Shown: one piece after another, positions 7,957 to 16,288 of the stretch
Numbering within the stretch: the first letter of the stretch is position 1
Layout of the letters: every line of letters starts with the position of its first letter
Program-made: the position numbers and the translations under genes
Notes under the pieces: generated by a model
Told to the model about the DNA's origin: nothing
Seen by the model: the letters and a program-made list of their open reading frames with translations, nothing else
The model's database searches: none
Source of the DNA: Rhodospirillaceae bacterium SYSU D60007
GTDB taxonomy: Bacteria > Pseudomonadota > Alphaproteobacteria > Reyranellales > Reyranellaceae
Reading direction: 5' to 3'
Assembly: GCA_003574685.1 (NCBI GenBank)
Contig: QOCQ01000002.1
Location: forward strand, 124,001-188,000
DNA: 64,000 bases

Positions 7957-9174
7957 ATGACCGAATATCCCTGGTTCGTTTCCCGGCTGGAATGCGGCAT
8001 GACCGGCGAGGTGCTGCCTGCCGGGGTCCTGCACAATCTGTCGCCCAAGGGCTTTCCGATCCTCGTGCGCTATGACCTGGACGGGGTGAGGCGCAGCGTT
8101 ACCCGGGAGGCCCTGCGCGAACGCCCGCAGGATATGTGGCGCTTCCGCGAGCTGCTCCCCGTCCGCAGGTCGGACAACATCGTCAGCCTCGGTGAAACCT
8201 GGACACCGCTTGTGCCCCTGTCGCGTCTTCAGAAAAAGCTGGGCACGGCGGAGATCCTCGTGAAGGACGAGGGCCGGCTGCCGACGGGCTCTTTCAAGAC
8301 GAGGGGGCTCGCCATGGCGGTGAGCATGGCGAAGGAGCTGGGAGTCTCGAAAATCGCCATGCCGACCAACGGCAATGCGGGGGCGGCGCTGGCCGCCTAC
8401 GCCACGCGTGCCGGCATCGACTCGATCGTCCTGTGTCCGGACGATACGCCCGTCGTGAACATGGCGGAAACCGCGCTGCAGGGCGCCCGCCTCTATCGCG
8501 TCAACGGGCTGATCAACGATTGCGGCCGCATCGTGGGGGCGGGCAAGGAGGCCGGCGGCTGGTTCGATTTTTCGACCCTCAAGGAGCCATACCGGATCGA
8601 GGGCAAGAAGACGATGGGTCTGGAACTGGCTGAGCAGCTCGGCTGGGACGTACCCGACGTTATTCTTTATCCCACCGGCGGCGGCACCGGCCTGATCGGC
8701 ATGTGGAAGGCGTTCAACGAGCTCGAGGCGATCGGCTGGCTCACACGCAAGCCGCGCATGATCGCGGTGCAGGCGACGGGCTGCGCCCCGATCGTAAAGG
8801 CCTGGCAGTCAGGCGCACGCCACGCCGAGCTTTTCGCCAACGCACACACGATCGCGGCCGGCATTCGTGTGCCCGCGGCGATCGGCGATTTTCTGATCCT
8901 CGATGCCGTACGCGAGTCCGGCGGCTTCGCCATCGCTGTGGACGACGAAGCCATTCTGGCGGCCCGTGCCGAAGTCGGCACCGAGGAAGGCCTGCTGCTG
9001 TGTCCGGAAGGCGCGGCCACGTGGGCCGCCTATACAAAGGCGCTGCGTGAGGGACTGATCCGGCGCGATGAGCGGGCGATGCTGTTCAACTGCGCCACCG
9101 GCCTGAAGTATCCCATGCCCGAACCGACAGCGCAGCTCGACAAGGACGCGCCCATCGATTACGCGCGGCTATAA
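7957..9174 (+). CDS. thrC: Threonine synthase (PLP-dependent)
   Basis: The 405-residue protein has the beta-family PLP fold. The Schiff-base lysine is in PTGSFKTRG (Lys about 114), a substrate and phosphate loop in PTNGNAGAALAAYA, and the PLP-phosphate glycine loop in YPTGGGTGLIGMWKAF. It opens with a short zinc-free N-terminal region typical of the class that uses O-phosphohomoserine to make threonine. Threonine-dehydratase-like or 2-aminobutyrate-type enzymes share these motifs, but length and the FRELLPV opening fit threonine synthase best. It is monocistronic between a terminator and an inverted repeat. Confidence 0.82.
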   Translation: MTEYPWFVSRLECGMTGEVLPAGVLHNLSPKGFPILVRYDLDGVRRSVTREALRERPQDMWRFRELLPVRRSDNIVSLGETWTPLVPLSRLQKKLGTAEILVKDEGRLPTGSFKTRGLAMAVSMAKELGVSKIAMPTNGNAGAALAAYATRAGIDSIVLCPDDTPVVNMAETALQGARLYRVNGLINDCGRIVGAGKEAGGWFDFSTLKEPYRIEGKKTMGLELAEQLGWDVPDVILYPTGGGTGLIGMWKAFNELEAIGWLTRKPRMIAVQATGCAPIVKAWQSGARHAELFANAHTIAAGIRVPAAIGDFLILDAVRESGGFAIAVDDEAILAARAEVGTEEGLLLCPEGAATWAAYTKALREGLIRRDERAMLFNCATGLKYPMPEPTAQLDKDAPIDYARL

Positions 9175-9197
9175 CGTCTTCTCGCCGTATTTGTCGT

Positions 9198-9305
9198 CGT
9201 CCTGAGCGCAGCGAAGGACCCTTCATGGTGAGCTTGTCGAACCATGAAGCGGCCCGCACCACCGCTCTGCCACGCCTTCATGGTTCGACAAGCTCACCAT
9301 GAAGG
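9198..9305. repeat. Nested inverted repeat between convergent genes
   Basis: Two 30-base arms (9220-9249 and 9276-9305) are perfect reverse complements, and each is itself a partial palindrome (CTTCATGGT...ACCATGAAG). A CCTGAGCGCAGCGAAGGAC core just upstream (9200-9218) ties it to the repeat family at 4161. It separates the convergent threonine synthase and YbaK genes and could act as a bidirectional terminator. Confidence 0.75.
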
Positions 9306-9336
9306 CTTCTTAACACCGATCGGAGGCAGCCGGATA

Positions 9337-9849
9337 TCAGGTTTGCGAATGCCCTGGCGCTCCGGGCGTCGCGCCCTTCTTCACGTCGACGACTTGCCCG
9401 CCGCTCAGGGCGGCCAGCTCGTTGCCGGTGAGCCGGAAGACCGCAAACGGCGTACCGGCTGCCGCCCAGATCGGATCGAGCAACAGCAGGTCGGCATCGA
9501 TCAGGGTTGTCATACTCTCGTCATGGCCAACCGGCGGCACGCCACCGATGACGTAGCCGGTGGTGCTGCGCACATAGTCAGCGTCCGGCCGGGCGATGCG
9601 CTCGCCGACCAGCCGCGCCAGCTTTGTCTCGTCTACCCGGTTGGCGCCGCTGGCGATCACCAGCACCGGGCGGCCACTGTCACGGCCGCGAAATAGCAGC
9701 GACTTCGCGATCTGTGCCACTTCGCAGCCGATTGCGGCTGCGGCTTCCTCCGATGTGCGGGTCGTAGCCGGCATTTCGATAACCCGCCCGCCCAGGCCGC
9801 GGGCCGCGAGCCAGTCTTCAACCTTCTGTGCGGAGGGTGCCAGCGGCAT
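9337..9849 (-). CDS. YbaK/EbsC-family aminoacyl-tRNA deacylase
   Basis: The 170-residue protein matches the YbaK/ProX editing domain: TSEEAAAAIGCEVAQIAKSL with the conserved lysine, then VLVIASGANRVDE, then the glycine-rich YVIGGVPPVGHDES loop that lines the active site. These enzymes hydrolyse mischarged aminoacyl-tRNAs such as Cys- or Ala-tRNA(Pro). The exact specificity cannot be read from the sequence. It is divergent from the DUF1194 gene. Confidence 0.87.
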   Translation of the reverse strand: MPLAPSAQKVEDWLAARGLGGRVIEMPATTRTSEEAAAAIGCEVAQIAKSLLFRGRDSGRPVLVIASGANRVDETKLARLVGERIARPDADYVRSTTGYVIGGVPPVGHDESMTTLIDADLLLLDPIWAAAGTPFAVFRLTGNELAALSGGQVVDVKKGATPGAPGHSQT

Positions 9850-9972
9850 GGAAACTGCCTCTCTTGAGCCGGGGCCATATCACCGCCGCACTTGGCGGCC
9901 GGCGGCTTTGGAGCGACCATAGCCGGTCGGCCGGCCAGGCAAAATGCCCTGCCGGACCGCAAGGAGACGACA

Positions 9973-10704
9973 ATGCGGCGACGGACCCTGCTGCGCAGCG
10001 CCGGGGGTACAGCGCTGATGGCGGCCGCTCCTGCCGCGCTCCGGGCCGATGAGATCGTCGAGGTGGACCTCCGGCTGGTCATCGCGGTCGACGTCTCGCG
10101 CAGCATCGACGAGGACGAGGCGCGCCTGCAGCGCCGCGGTTATCTCGAAGCGCTGGCCGACCGGCGGGTGATCGACGCCATGACCGGCGGCCCGTTGCAA
10201 CGCGTGGCGCTGGCCTATGTGGAATGGGCGGGAACGCACTATCAGCGCACCATCGTCAACTGGACGCTGATCGACAGTGCCGCGACCGCCGCCTCGTTCG
10301 CCGCCCAGCTCGATGAATCGCCGTTGACGGCCCAGAGCTGGACCGCCGTCGGCGCCGGCCTCGCCTATGCCGGCGCCAAGTTCGACGAGCCGCTGTTTCG
10401 ATCGAAGCGAAACATCATCGACATCTCAGGCGACGGCAAGAACAACAACGGGCCGCCGGCCGAGCTGGTGCGTGACGAGCTGGTCCGGCGCGGCATCGTG
10501 ATCAACGGCTTGCCGATCATCAGCGACCGGCCCAATTTCGGCCGCCCGCCCGAGGCGGATCTCGACGCCTACTACGAGGAGAAGGTGATCGGGGGGCCCG
10601 GCTCATTCATCGTCGTGGCCCGCGGCTTCGAGGATTTCGGCCGTGCAATCCGCAACAAGATGACCCGGGAGATTTCGAAAGCAATCACGCCGCACAGTTC
10701 ATGA
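9973..10704 (+). CDS. DUF1194 family secreted VWFA-like protein
   Basis: The 243-residue protein starts with an MRRRTLLRSAGG twin-arginine-like signal peptide ending near AALRADE. The mature part has a MIDAS-like DVSRSID (D-x-S-x-S) after a hydrophobic strand, a GAGLAYAGAKFDEP helix, and IIDISGDGKNNNG, all typical of DUF1194. These von Willebrand A-like domains bind a divalent metal and protein partners; the physiological role is not known. The ATG at 9973 was chosen for its AAGGAG site eight bases before. The gene is convergent with the hydrolase gene at 10685 and overlaps its end by about 20 bases. Confidence 0.85.
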   Translation: MRRRTLLRSAGGTALMAAAPAALRADEIVEVDLRLVIAVDVSRSIDEDEARLQRRGYLEALADRRVIDAMTGGPLQRVALAYVEWAGTHYQRTIVNWTLIDSAATAASFAAQLDESPLTAQSWTAVGAGLAYAGAKFDEPLFRSKRNIIDISGDGKNNNGPPAELVRDELVRRGIVINGLPIISDRPNFGRPPEADLDAYYEEKVIGGPGSFIVVARGFEDFGRAIRNKMTREISKAITPHSS

Positions 10705-12142
10705 CGGCTTTCAGCCGCAGCATCGGCCGGCTGTCGCGCATCAGCGCCACCGGCATAGCCAGATGCCCGACGTTGAGCTCGAACACGTTTTCGGCCGGCA
10801 GCGACCATGCCCGCGCCACCTCCTGGCCGGTTTCGAAAGGCAGCAGCCGGTCGGCAATGCCGAGCACGGAGACGATCTGTCCGGGCGGCAGGCCGGGCGC
10901 ACCCGCTGGGTTGAGCAGGCCCTCCCAGCGCATCAGGGTTTCACGCGTCCAGCCGGCCGCGGTCAGCCAGCGGGTCAGCCCCAGCGCCCGGATCAGGGAG
11001 CCGGAGAACGTCACCTCCTCGATCCGCCCGGAGTGACTCACCAGCAGCAGCCCGTCGGGACGCAGCGCCGGCGGCCAATCGTGGCAGCGGACCGCCAGTT
11101 GCTGGGCGACGAACGAACTCATGGAGATGCCTGCGACAGCCAGCGGACCACTGAACTGACGGCGGCACCAGTCGATCAGCACGGCGGTTTCCCGGGTCTG
11201 TCCGACAATCAGGTCGAGCGTGCCCAGCGGCGCGGCTGCGAAGAAGGGTTCGCCGCCATAGGTCCCCGTCTGGGTCCGAAGACCGTGATAGGGCGACACG
11301 GCCTCGACGACACGAAAGCCCAGCGGCGCTAGCACACGGGCAGGATCGACGCTCTCGACCAGGATATCCGTTTCTATGCACAGCCCGTTGCCGGCGATCA
11401 CGGTCGGTGTGTTCCGCGTGCAGCCCTCGGGCTCGACCACGCGTGCGTAGACCGTCTCGCAACCAGTACGGGTTGCCAGCGGTGCATGCGGAGTCGGAAA
11501 GCGCAGCCAGCGTTCCGTCCTCCCCCGTCGCACCGCTGGATGCGAAATCTCGACCGCTGGCATCGAGGAGGGTACGGCGTAAACTGCGGCAGGATCGGCA
11601 AGGCCGGCGCCATAGGCAGCTTCGACGACAGCAGGTGGGGCGACCGCCCATGCCGCCAGCGGCGCGCGGCGGGGAAACAGCAGCGGATAGAAGAGGCCGC
11701 GCGTCGCCATGTGCAGCGAGGCGGCGCGCCGGCGCGCTGAGTCCAGCCGCGCGAGCACGGCAGGCGACACGGGGTCGGAACCGAAGGCCGCCGTCTCCCA
11801 GCGTTGCCGCTCGCTTGCCGCGCGCCGGCGGGCGCCTTCATGGCGTGGCAGGACAGAGCCGGCCACACGGCGCGACCATGGCCCGTCCACCGGTGCGCCG
11901 GCCTCGGCGAAAAACCGGTCGACATTGCCCTGCGCCGCATTCGCGGCGGCCCACAGCCGCGACAGCGGGAAATACCAGCGGCGCAGCGCACCCACCACCA
12001 CCGGATCGATCCATGGCTGCGCCGCGAGTGCCGCCCATCGGGCGCGGACCGCAGATCCACTGCTGGTAACCGGCAGAACTGCTTGTTCCGCCGTGGCGGC
12101 ACGTACGATCTTCCACCTCTTCCGCGGCAACCATTCGACCAT
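10685..12142 (-). CDS. Alpha/beta-hydrolase, large form
   Basis: The C-terminal 280 residues form an alpha/beta-hydrolase. A TPTVIAGNGLCIETDIL strand region precedes the nucleophile elbow AGISMSSF (Gly-x-Ser-x-Ser, a variant of GxSxG), and the late GIADRLLPFETG acid and LNVGHLAMPVA histidine complete the triad. The N-terminal 200 residues are helical, Arg/Ala-rich and not recognised. The start is uncertain: the ATG at 12142 is used, but clear coding character begins only around 12070. The gene is divergent from the class II aldolase gene. The substrate is unknown. Confidence 0.68.
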   Translation of the reverse strand: MVEWLPRKRWKIVRAATAEQAVLPVTSSGSAVRARWAALAAQPWIDPVVVGALRRWYFPLSRLWAAANAAQGNVDRFFAEAGAPVDGPWSRRVAGSVLPRHEGARRRAASERQRWETAAFGSDPVSPAVLARLDSARRRAASLHMATRGLFYPLLFPRRAPLAAWAVAPPAVVEAAYGAGLADPAAVYAVPSSMPAVEISHPAVRRGRTERWLRFPTPHAPLATRTGCETVYARVVEPEGCTRNTPTVIAGNGLCIETDILVESVDPARVLAPLGFRVVEAVSPYHGLRTQTGTYGGEPFFAAAPLGTLDLIVGQTRETAVLIDWCRRQFSGPLAVAGISMSSFVAQQLAVRCHDWPPALRPDGLLLVSHSGRIEEVTFSGSLIRALGLTRWLTAAGWTRETLMRWEGLLNPAGAPGLPPGQIVSVLGIADRLLPFETGQEVARAWSLPAENVFELNVGHLAMPVALMRDSRPMLRLKAVMNCAA

Positions 12143-12274
12143 GCGACAGACATGCCCATCAATGGTGACGAATTCGTGTCGTGCAACGCCGCTACGCACC
12201 ACGAGAAACGGATCGGGCTTGTCGGCTGCCCGGACATGCGACGTAATAGGCAGGCCCCTTGTTCGAGGACGCGC

Positions 12275-13018
12275 ATGCCCGCCATTGATCCCGTTGCCCA
12301 GGCCCGCATCGATCTGGCCGCCGCCCTGCGCTGGGCAGCCCGCCACCAGCTCAACGAGGGGATCGACAATCACTTCAGCATGGTGGTGCCGGGGCGCGAG
12401 GACTGCTTCCTGATCAATCCTCACGGGCTGCACTGGTCGGAGATCACGCCGGCCGACCTCGTGATGACCGACGCGACCGGGAAAATCATCGAGGGCCGGC
12501 ACCCGGTCGAGGCCACCGCCTTCTACATCCATGGCCGCGTTCATCTCGGCAATCCCAGGGCGAAAGTGGTACTGCACACGCACATGCCGTATGCCACGGC
12601 GCTCACCACGCTGGCCGGCGGCCGCATCGAGATGTGCACGCAGAACGCCTTCCGCTACTACGACCGGATCGCCTACGACGAAGAGTACAACGGCCTGGCG
12701 CTGGACGACGAGGAAGGCGACCGGCTGTGCCGCGCGATGGGTGGCAAGGAGATCCTGCTGCTGCGCAACCATGGCGTGATCGTCGCCGGCGACAGCGTGG
12801 CCACGGCCTATGAGGATCTCTACTTCCTCGAACGCACGGCGCTGGTGCAGGTTCTGGCCATGCAGACGGGCCGGCCGCTGGAGATCGTGCCGACCCAGAT
12901 TGTGGCCCGCACCGCGCGCCAGATCGCCGAGGGCGGCCGGGAACAGGCGATCCTGCACTTCGAGGCCCTGAAACGCATGCTCAGTCGCGACGAGCCGGGC
13001 TGGGATCGCCTCAACTAA
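12275..13018 (+). CDS. Class II aldolase/adducin family protein
   Basis: The 247-residue protein has the zinc-binding fold of fuculose-phosphate aldolase: NEGIDNHFSMVVPG near the start, an HTHMPYAT motif with metal-ligand histidines at about 101 and 103, and a third ligand in LLLRNHGVIVAG. The EATAFYIHGRVH segment carries the catalytic acidic region. Relatives without sugar-phosphate context often act as decarboxylases or lyases on hydroxy acids. The start at 12275 follows a GAGGAC site, and the next gene begins 29 bases after its stop. Confidence 0.85.
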   Translation: MPAIDPVAQARIDLAAALRWAARHQLNEGIDNHFSMVVPGREDCFLINPHGLHWSEITPADLVMTDATGKIIEGRHPVEATAFYIHGRVHLGNPRAKVVLHTHMPYATALTTLAGGRIEMCTQNAFRYYDRIAYDEEYNGLALDDEEGDRLCRAMGGKEILLLRNHGVIVAGDSVATAYEDLYFLERTALVQVLAMQTGRPLEIVPTQIVARTARQIAEGGREQAILHFEALKRMLSRDEPGWDRLN

Positions 13019-13047
13019 CGTCTGTTCCCGCTGCTCCGGAGGCCAGC

Positions 13048-13620
13048 ATGCGCGTTCCAGTCGTCCTGACAGCCCTGCTGGCCATCGCAGCGGTGCCGGC
13101 CAACGCCCAGATCCAGCCGGCGGTTGAGGTCCAGGCGAAGCGACCGCTGCCGGCCGGCAAGTACGCCGTCGATCTCGCCAGCGACAGTGCGCTGGGCCGC
13201 GACATCCGGCGGCTGGTGATGGAGAAGCTGGCCGCGCGCGGCCACCAGATCGGCTTCAGCGGCGGCCACGTCATGAAGCTGCAGGTCGACCAGACCCGGC
13301 ACTTCGCGGGCGGTTCATCAGCGGACGGTGTGCTTGCCCTGCCGCGCGGCCAGATCGGACAGGCCGGGCCGCGCGGCGAGGACAGGCCGCTGCCCGACAG
13401 GCGGGTGAGCGATCTCGAACCGCGTGCCAGCGTGAGCGTCGAGATGCTGCGGCTCACGCTGACCTTGCGAACGGCGGGAAGCGGCGAAGCGACGTGGGTG
13501 GCATTCGCCGCCTGTCCCGTGCGCGAAGGACGTGCCCTTGCGGCCGGACGCAGCATGGTCGACGCCATCTTCGCCAATCCGAACCGCACCCGCCGTGGCG
13601 AGGTCGACTGCCCGGCCTGA
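13048..13620 (+). CDS. Secreted hypothetical protein
   Basis: A cleavable signal peptide is clear: MRVPVVLTALLAIAAVPANA followed by Gln, with an AxA cleavage site. The remaining 170 residues have no motif I recognise. They start with a beta-like stretch (KRPLPAGKYAVDLASDSALG), and the C-terminal half (SVSVEMLRLTLTLRTA) looks like a beta-sandwich. A periplasmic protein is likely. It follows the aldolase gene by 29 bases and precedes the AhpD-like gene by 34, so the three may be one transcript. Confidence 0.65.
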   Translation: MRVPVVLTALLAIAAVPANAQIQPAVEVQAKRPLPAGKYAVDLASDSALGRDIRRLVMEKLAARGHQIGFSGGHVMKLQVDQTRHFAGGSSADGVLALPRGQIGQAGPRGEDRPLPDRRVSDLEPRASVSVEMLRLTLTLRTAGSGEATWVAFAACPVREGRALAAGRSMVDAIFANPNRTRRGEVDCPA

Positions 13621-13654
13621 TCGCGGCCCCAATACACTGCAGGAGATGCCCGGG

Positions 13655-14296
13655 ATGGCTGCCGAAAAGTACCGTCTTGCCCCACTCGATCTGGCGAAGC
13701 TGTCGCCCGAGCAGCGGTCCGTCGCCGATGCCATTATGAGCGGACCGCGCGGCGGTCTGCGCGGCCCGTTCGAGCCATGGCTGCGCAGCCCCGTGCTGGC
13801 CGACCGGGCGCAGAAGCTGGGGGAGTACTGCCGCTTCAGCAACTCGCTGCCCAGGGATCTGTCGGAGCTGGCGATCCTGCTGACCGGCAAGCGCTTCCGG
13901 GCGCAGTTCGAGTTCTGGGCGCACGCGCGCCTGGCGCGGCAGGCCGGCCTGCCCGACGACATCATCGAGGCGGTGCGGCTCGGGCGCACGCCGAAATTCC
14001 AGCGCCCGGTCGAGAAAGTCGTATACGACGTCGTCACCGAATACTTCGCCACCAACCGCCTCAGCGATGCCACCTACAAGCGTGCCATCGATGCGCTGGG
14101 CGAGCAGGGGCTGGTCGATCTGGTGGGAGTCGTCGGCTACTACAGCCTCGTATCGATGACGTTGAACGTGTTCCAGATGGAGCTGCCGCCCGGCGAGAAG
14201 CCGCCGCTGGCGGCGCCCCGTGCCACCGCCGCACCGAAGCGCGCCGCAAAGAAGGCCCCGGCACGCAAGAAGGCAGCCGCGAAAAGGCGACGTTAG
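13655..14296 (+). CDS. Carboxymuconolactone decarboxylase family protein with basic tail
   Basis: The first 170 residues follow the CMD/AhpD fold: GPFEPWLRSPVLADRAQKLGEY, then LPRDLSELAILLTGKRFRAQFEFWAHARLARQ. The usual CxxC is absent, and an FEFWAHAR segment stands in its place, so peroxidase chemistry is unlikely. Gamma-carboxymuconolactone decarboxylases also lack it. The last 30 residues are a Lys/Ala/Arg-rich, histone-like tail (RAAKKAPARKKAAAKRRR), unusual for the family and possibly nucleic-acid binding. The ATG at 13655 was chosen because AGGAG lies nine bases before it. Its stop abuts the convergent cyclase gene. Confidence 0.8.
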   Translation: MAAEKYRLAPLDLAKLSPEQRSVADAIMSGPRGGLRGPFEPWLRSPVLADRAQKLGEYCRFSNSLPRDLSELAILLTGKRFRAQFEFWAHARLARQAGLPDDIIEAVRLGRTPKFQRPVEKVVYDVVTEYFATNRLSDATYKRAIDALGEQGLVDLVGVVGYYSLVSMTLNVFQMELPPGEKPPLAAPRATAAPKRAAKKAPARKKAAAKRRR

Positions 14297-15073
14297 CTAT
14301 TCGTCGAAGATCGCGACCGCGCGGGTCCAGCCGGCGGAGGCGCCGCGGATCTTGTGCGGAAAGCACGAAATCATGAAGCCATCCGGCGGCAGCGCTTCGA
14401 GGTTGTGCAGCTTCTCGAGGTGGCAGTAGCCGATGTGGCGGCCGGCCTTGTGCCCCTCCCAGATGATCGACGGATCTTTGGTTTCCGCATAGCGCTGGGC
14501 GGTAAAGTAGAACGGCGCGTCCCAGCTCCAGGCATCGGTGCCTGTGAGACGCACACCGCGTTCCAGCAGGTACATCGTTGCGTCGTAGCCCATGCCGCAG
14601 CCGGAGTTCACGTAGTCGTTGCTGCCGTAGCGTGATCCCGCGCGCGTGTTGACCACAACGATCTCAAGCGGCTTGAGCTCGTGACTGATCCGTTTCAGCT
14701 CGTCCTCGATGTCGCCAGCCGTCAGCACGTAGCCGTCGGGCCGGTCGCGGAAGTCGAGCTTCACGCCCGGCTGGAAGCACCATTCCAGCGGCACCTCGTC
14801 GATGGTGATGGCGCGCTCGCCGCGATTCATCGTCGGGTGGAAATGATACGGTGCATCGAGGTGCGTACCGTTGTGCGTACTGAGCCGCACGTTTTCGACC
14901 GCCCAGCCGGCGCCGTCCGGCATGTCCTCCTTCTTCAGGCCGGGGAAGAAGCCGGCGATCTGGCCCACCGTGTCTTCGTGCCGGTGATAATCGATCTTCG
15001 GCCCGAAGGGCACCGGATCGGAGATCACATCATTCTCCAGGTAGATCGACAGGTCGACGAAGCGGCGCGGCAT
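14297..15073 (-). CDS. Cyclase family protein (kynurenine-formamidase-like)
   Basis: The 258-residue protein has the metal-binding cyclase motif STHNGTHLDAPYHFHP, in which the HxGTHxDxPxH residues bind divalent metal, plus a conserved C-terminal GYCHLEKLHNLE segment that supplies the catalytic His and Glu. The family includes bacterial kynurenine formamidase and metal-dependent cyclic-amide or polyketide-type hydrolases; this longer form is usually seen in catabolic clusters. GGAGGG precedes the ATG at 15073. An AraC-type regulator is divergent, 180 bases away, and is the obvious candidate controller. Confidence 0.86.
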   Translation of the reverse strand: MPRRFVDLSIYLENDVISDPVPFGPKIDYHRHEDTVGQIAGFFPGLKKEDMPDGAGWAVENVRLSTHNGTHLDAPYHFHPTMNRGERAITIDEVPLEWCFQPGVKLDFRDRPDGYVLTAGDIEDELKRISHELKPLEIVVVNTRAGSRYGSNDYVNSGCGMGYDATMYLLERGVRLTGTDAWSWDAPFYFTAQRYAETKDPSIIWEGHKAGRHIGYCHLEKLHNLEALPPDGFMISCFPHKIRGASAGWTRAVAIFDE

Positions 15074-15188
15074 GGCGATGGACCCTCCGGTTGATGTGGT
15101 GTCGCCGGAGTGTCGCCCATCAGCGCGAGGCTGGCGAGGGGGTCCGTCCCTGTCGGAAATCGCAATACGGCGGCACGGTCCGGCTGCT

Positions 15189-15216
15189 ATATTTGCCGGA
15201 GCCGCGGGAATATTTG
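15189..15216. promoter_or_regulatory. Direct repeats ATATTTG spaced 21 bp, possible AraC-type operator
   Basis: ATATTTG occurs at 15189-15195 and again at 15210-15216, exactly 21 bases apart, i.e. two helical turns, and both copies continue into CCGG-rich sequence. They lie in the short region between the divergent cyclase gene and the AraC regulator. AraC-family proteins commonly bind tandem half-sites with this phasing. Confidence 0.4.
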
Positions 15217-15253
15217 TCGCCGGCGGCATGTTGTCAGTGAAGGGGGCCGGATC

Positions 15254-16249
15254 ATGGGCACCGCTGACATCGGGGTTCTGCAACACCGCCGCGTCCTGGA
15301 GAGCCGGGACCCGGAGATGACGCGCCACTTCATGGCGTCCAAGGAATTCTACCTCGATCCGCGCCCGCGCGCCGTGCCAGCGTTCGATTTCGCGGCCAGC
15401 GCCGTCTATCTGCCCAACAGCTATCTCGGCTACATCCAGTACGGCGCGGAAGTAGCCGTACACGTGCCTTCGGGTCGCCAGCGCGACGACTATTTCATGC
15501 ACCTGCCGCTGCGAGGCCGCGCGGAGGTCGTCAACCGCGCCGCCAGCATCGTTTGCGGCGCCAATCAGGCGGTCATCTCGTCGCCCGCCGGCCACCTCAT
15601 GCGCTCGCAGGCCGGCAGTGCCCGCATCACGCTCTCGCTTACCGCCGCGGCCGTCACGGGCCAGCTCGCGGCGCTGCTCGGTGAGCGGGTGCGGGAACCG
15701 CTCGACTTCGCCGCCGCGGTCGACCTCTCCTCACCCGCCGGCCGGCGCATCGGCCGCCAGATCCGCCTGGCCATCGCCGAGCTCGATGACGATGCGCTGC
15801 CCGCCAACCCGATCATGGCCAGCATGTACGAGCAGCTCATCATCACTGGCCTGCTGCTCTACCAGCCGAGCAACTATACCGCCGCGCTGGAACGGCGCGC
15901 CACGCAGGCCGCACCGCACGACGTGCAGCGCGCGGTCGACTACATGCAGGGGCATCTCGATGCCCCGATCACGCTGGCCGACATCGTCAAGGCATCAGGC
16001 ATTCCCGGCCGGACGCTGCTGAAGCATTTCCGGGACCATCACGGCGTCTCGCCCATGCGCTACCTGCGCGATGCGCGCCTGGCGCGGGTCCGCGACGCGC
16101 TGAGCCGCGCCGGTCCCGCCGACAGTGTCACCGCGATCGCGCTGACCTGGGGCTTCAGCCACCTCGGACGCTTCGCCGTCGAATACCGCGCCCGCTTCGG
16201 CGAAAGCCCCTCCGACACCTTCCGCCGTAGCCGCATCAGCCAGTGCTGA
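15254..16249 (+). CDS. AraC-family transcriptional regulator
   Basis: The 331-residue protein has an N-terminal AraC-binding-like domain of about 200 residues (VYLPNSYLGYIQYGAEVAVHV, then a cupin-like strand set ending NQAVISSPAGHLMR). The C-terminal double helix-turn-helix has VQRAVDYMQGHLDAPITLADI and ending WGFSHLGRFAVEYRARFGES, a close match to the AraC signature. The ATG at 15254 is the first after the operator region. It probably controls the divergent cyclase gene and itself. Confidence 0.9.
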   Translation: MGTADIGVLQHRRVLESRDPEMTRHFMASKEFYLDPRPRAVPAFDFAASAVYLPNSYLGYIQYGAEVAVHVPSGRQRDDYFMHLPLRGRAEVVNRAASIVCGANQAVISSPAGHLMRSQAGSARITLSLTAAAVTGQLAALLGERVREPLDFAAAVDLSSPAGRRIGRQIRLAIAELDDDALPANPIMASMYEQLIITGLLLYQPSNYTAALERRATQAAPHDVQRAVDYMQGHLDAPITLADIVKASGIPGRTLLKHFRDHHGVSPMRYLRDARLARVRDALSRAGPADSVTAIALTWGFSHLGRFAVEYRARFGESPSDTFRRSRISQC

Positions 16250-16288
16250 GCACCGCTTGACAATGGGATGTTTGTCCCTCCGCGGCCG

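Noticed and set aside
7189-8034. Ala/Thr-rich minus-strand frame opposite the RRM protein
   Set aside because: It is the complement of the glycine-rich tail repeats and crosses the terminator.
10685-12958. 757-residue version of the hydrolase gene
   Set aside because: The first 270 residues lie over the divergent class II aldolase gene on the other strand, so the start must be near 12142.
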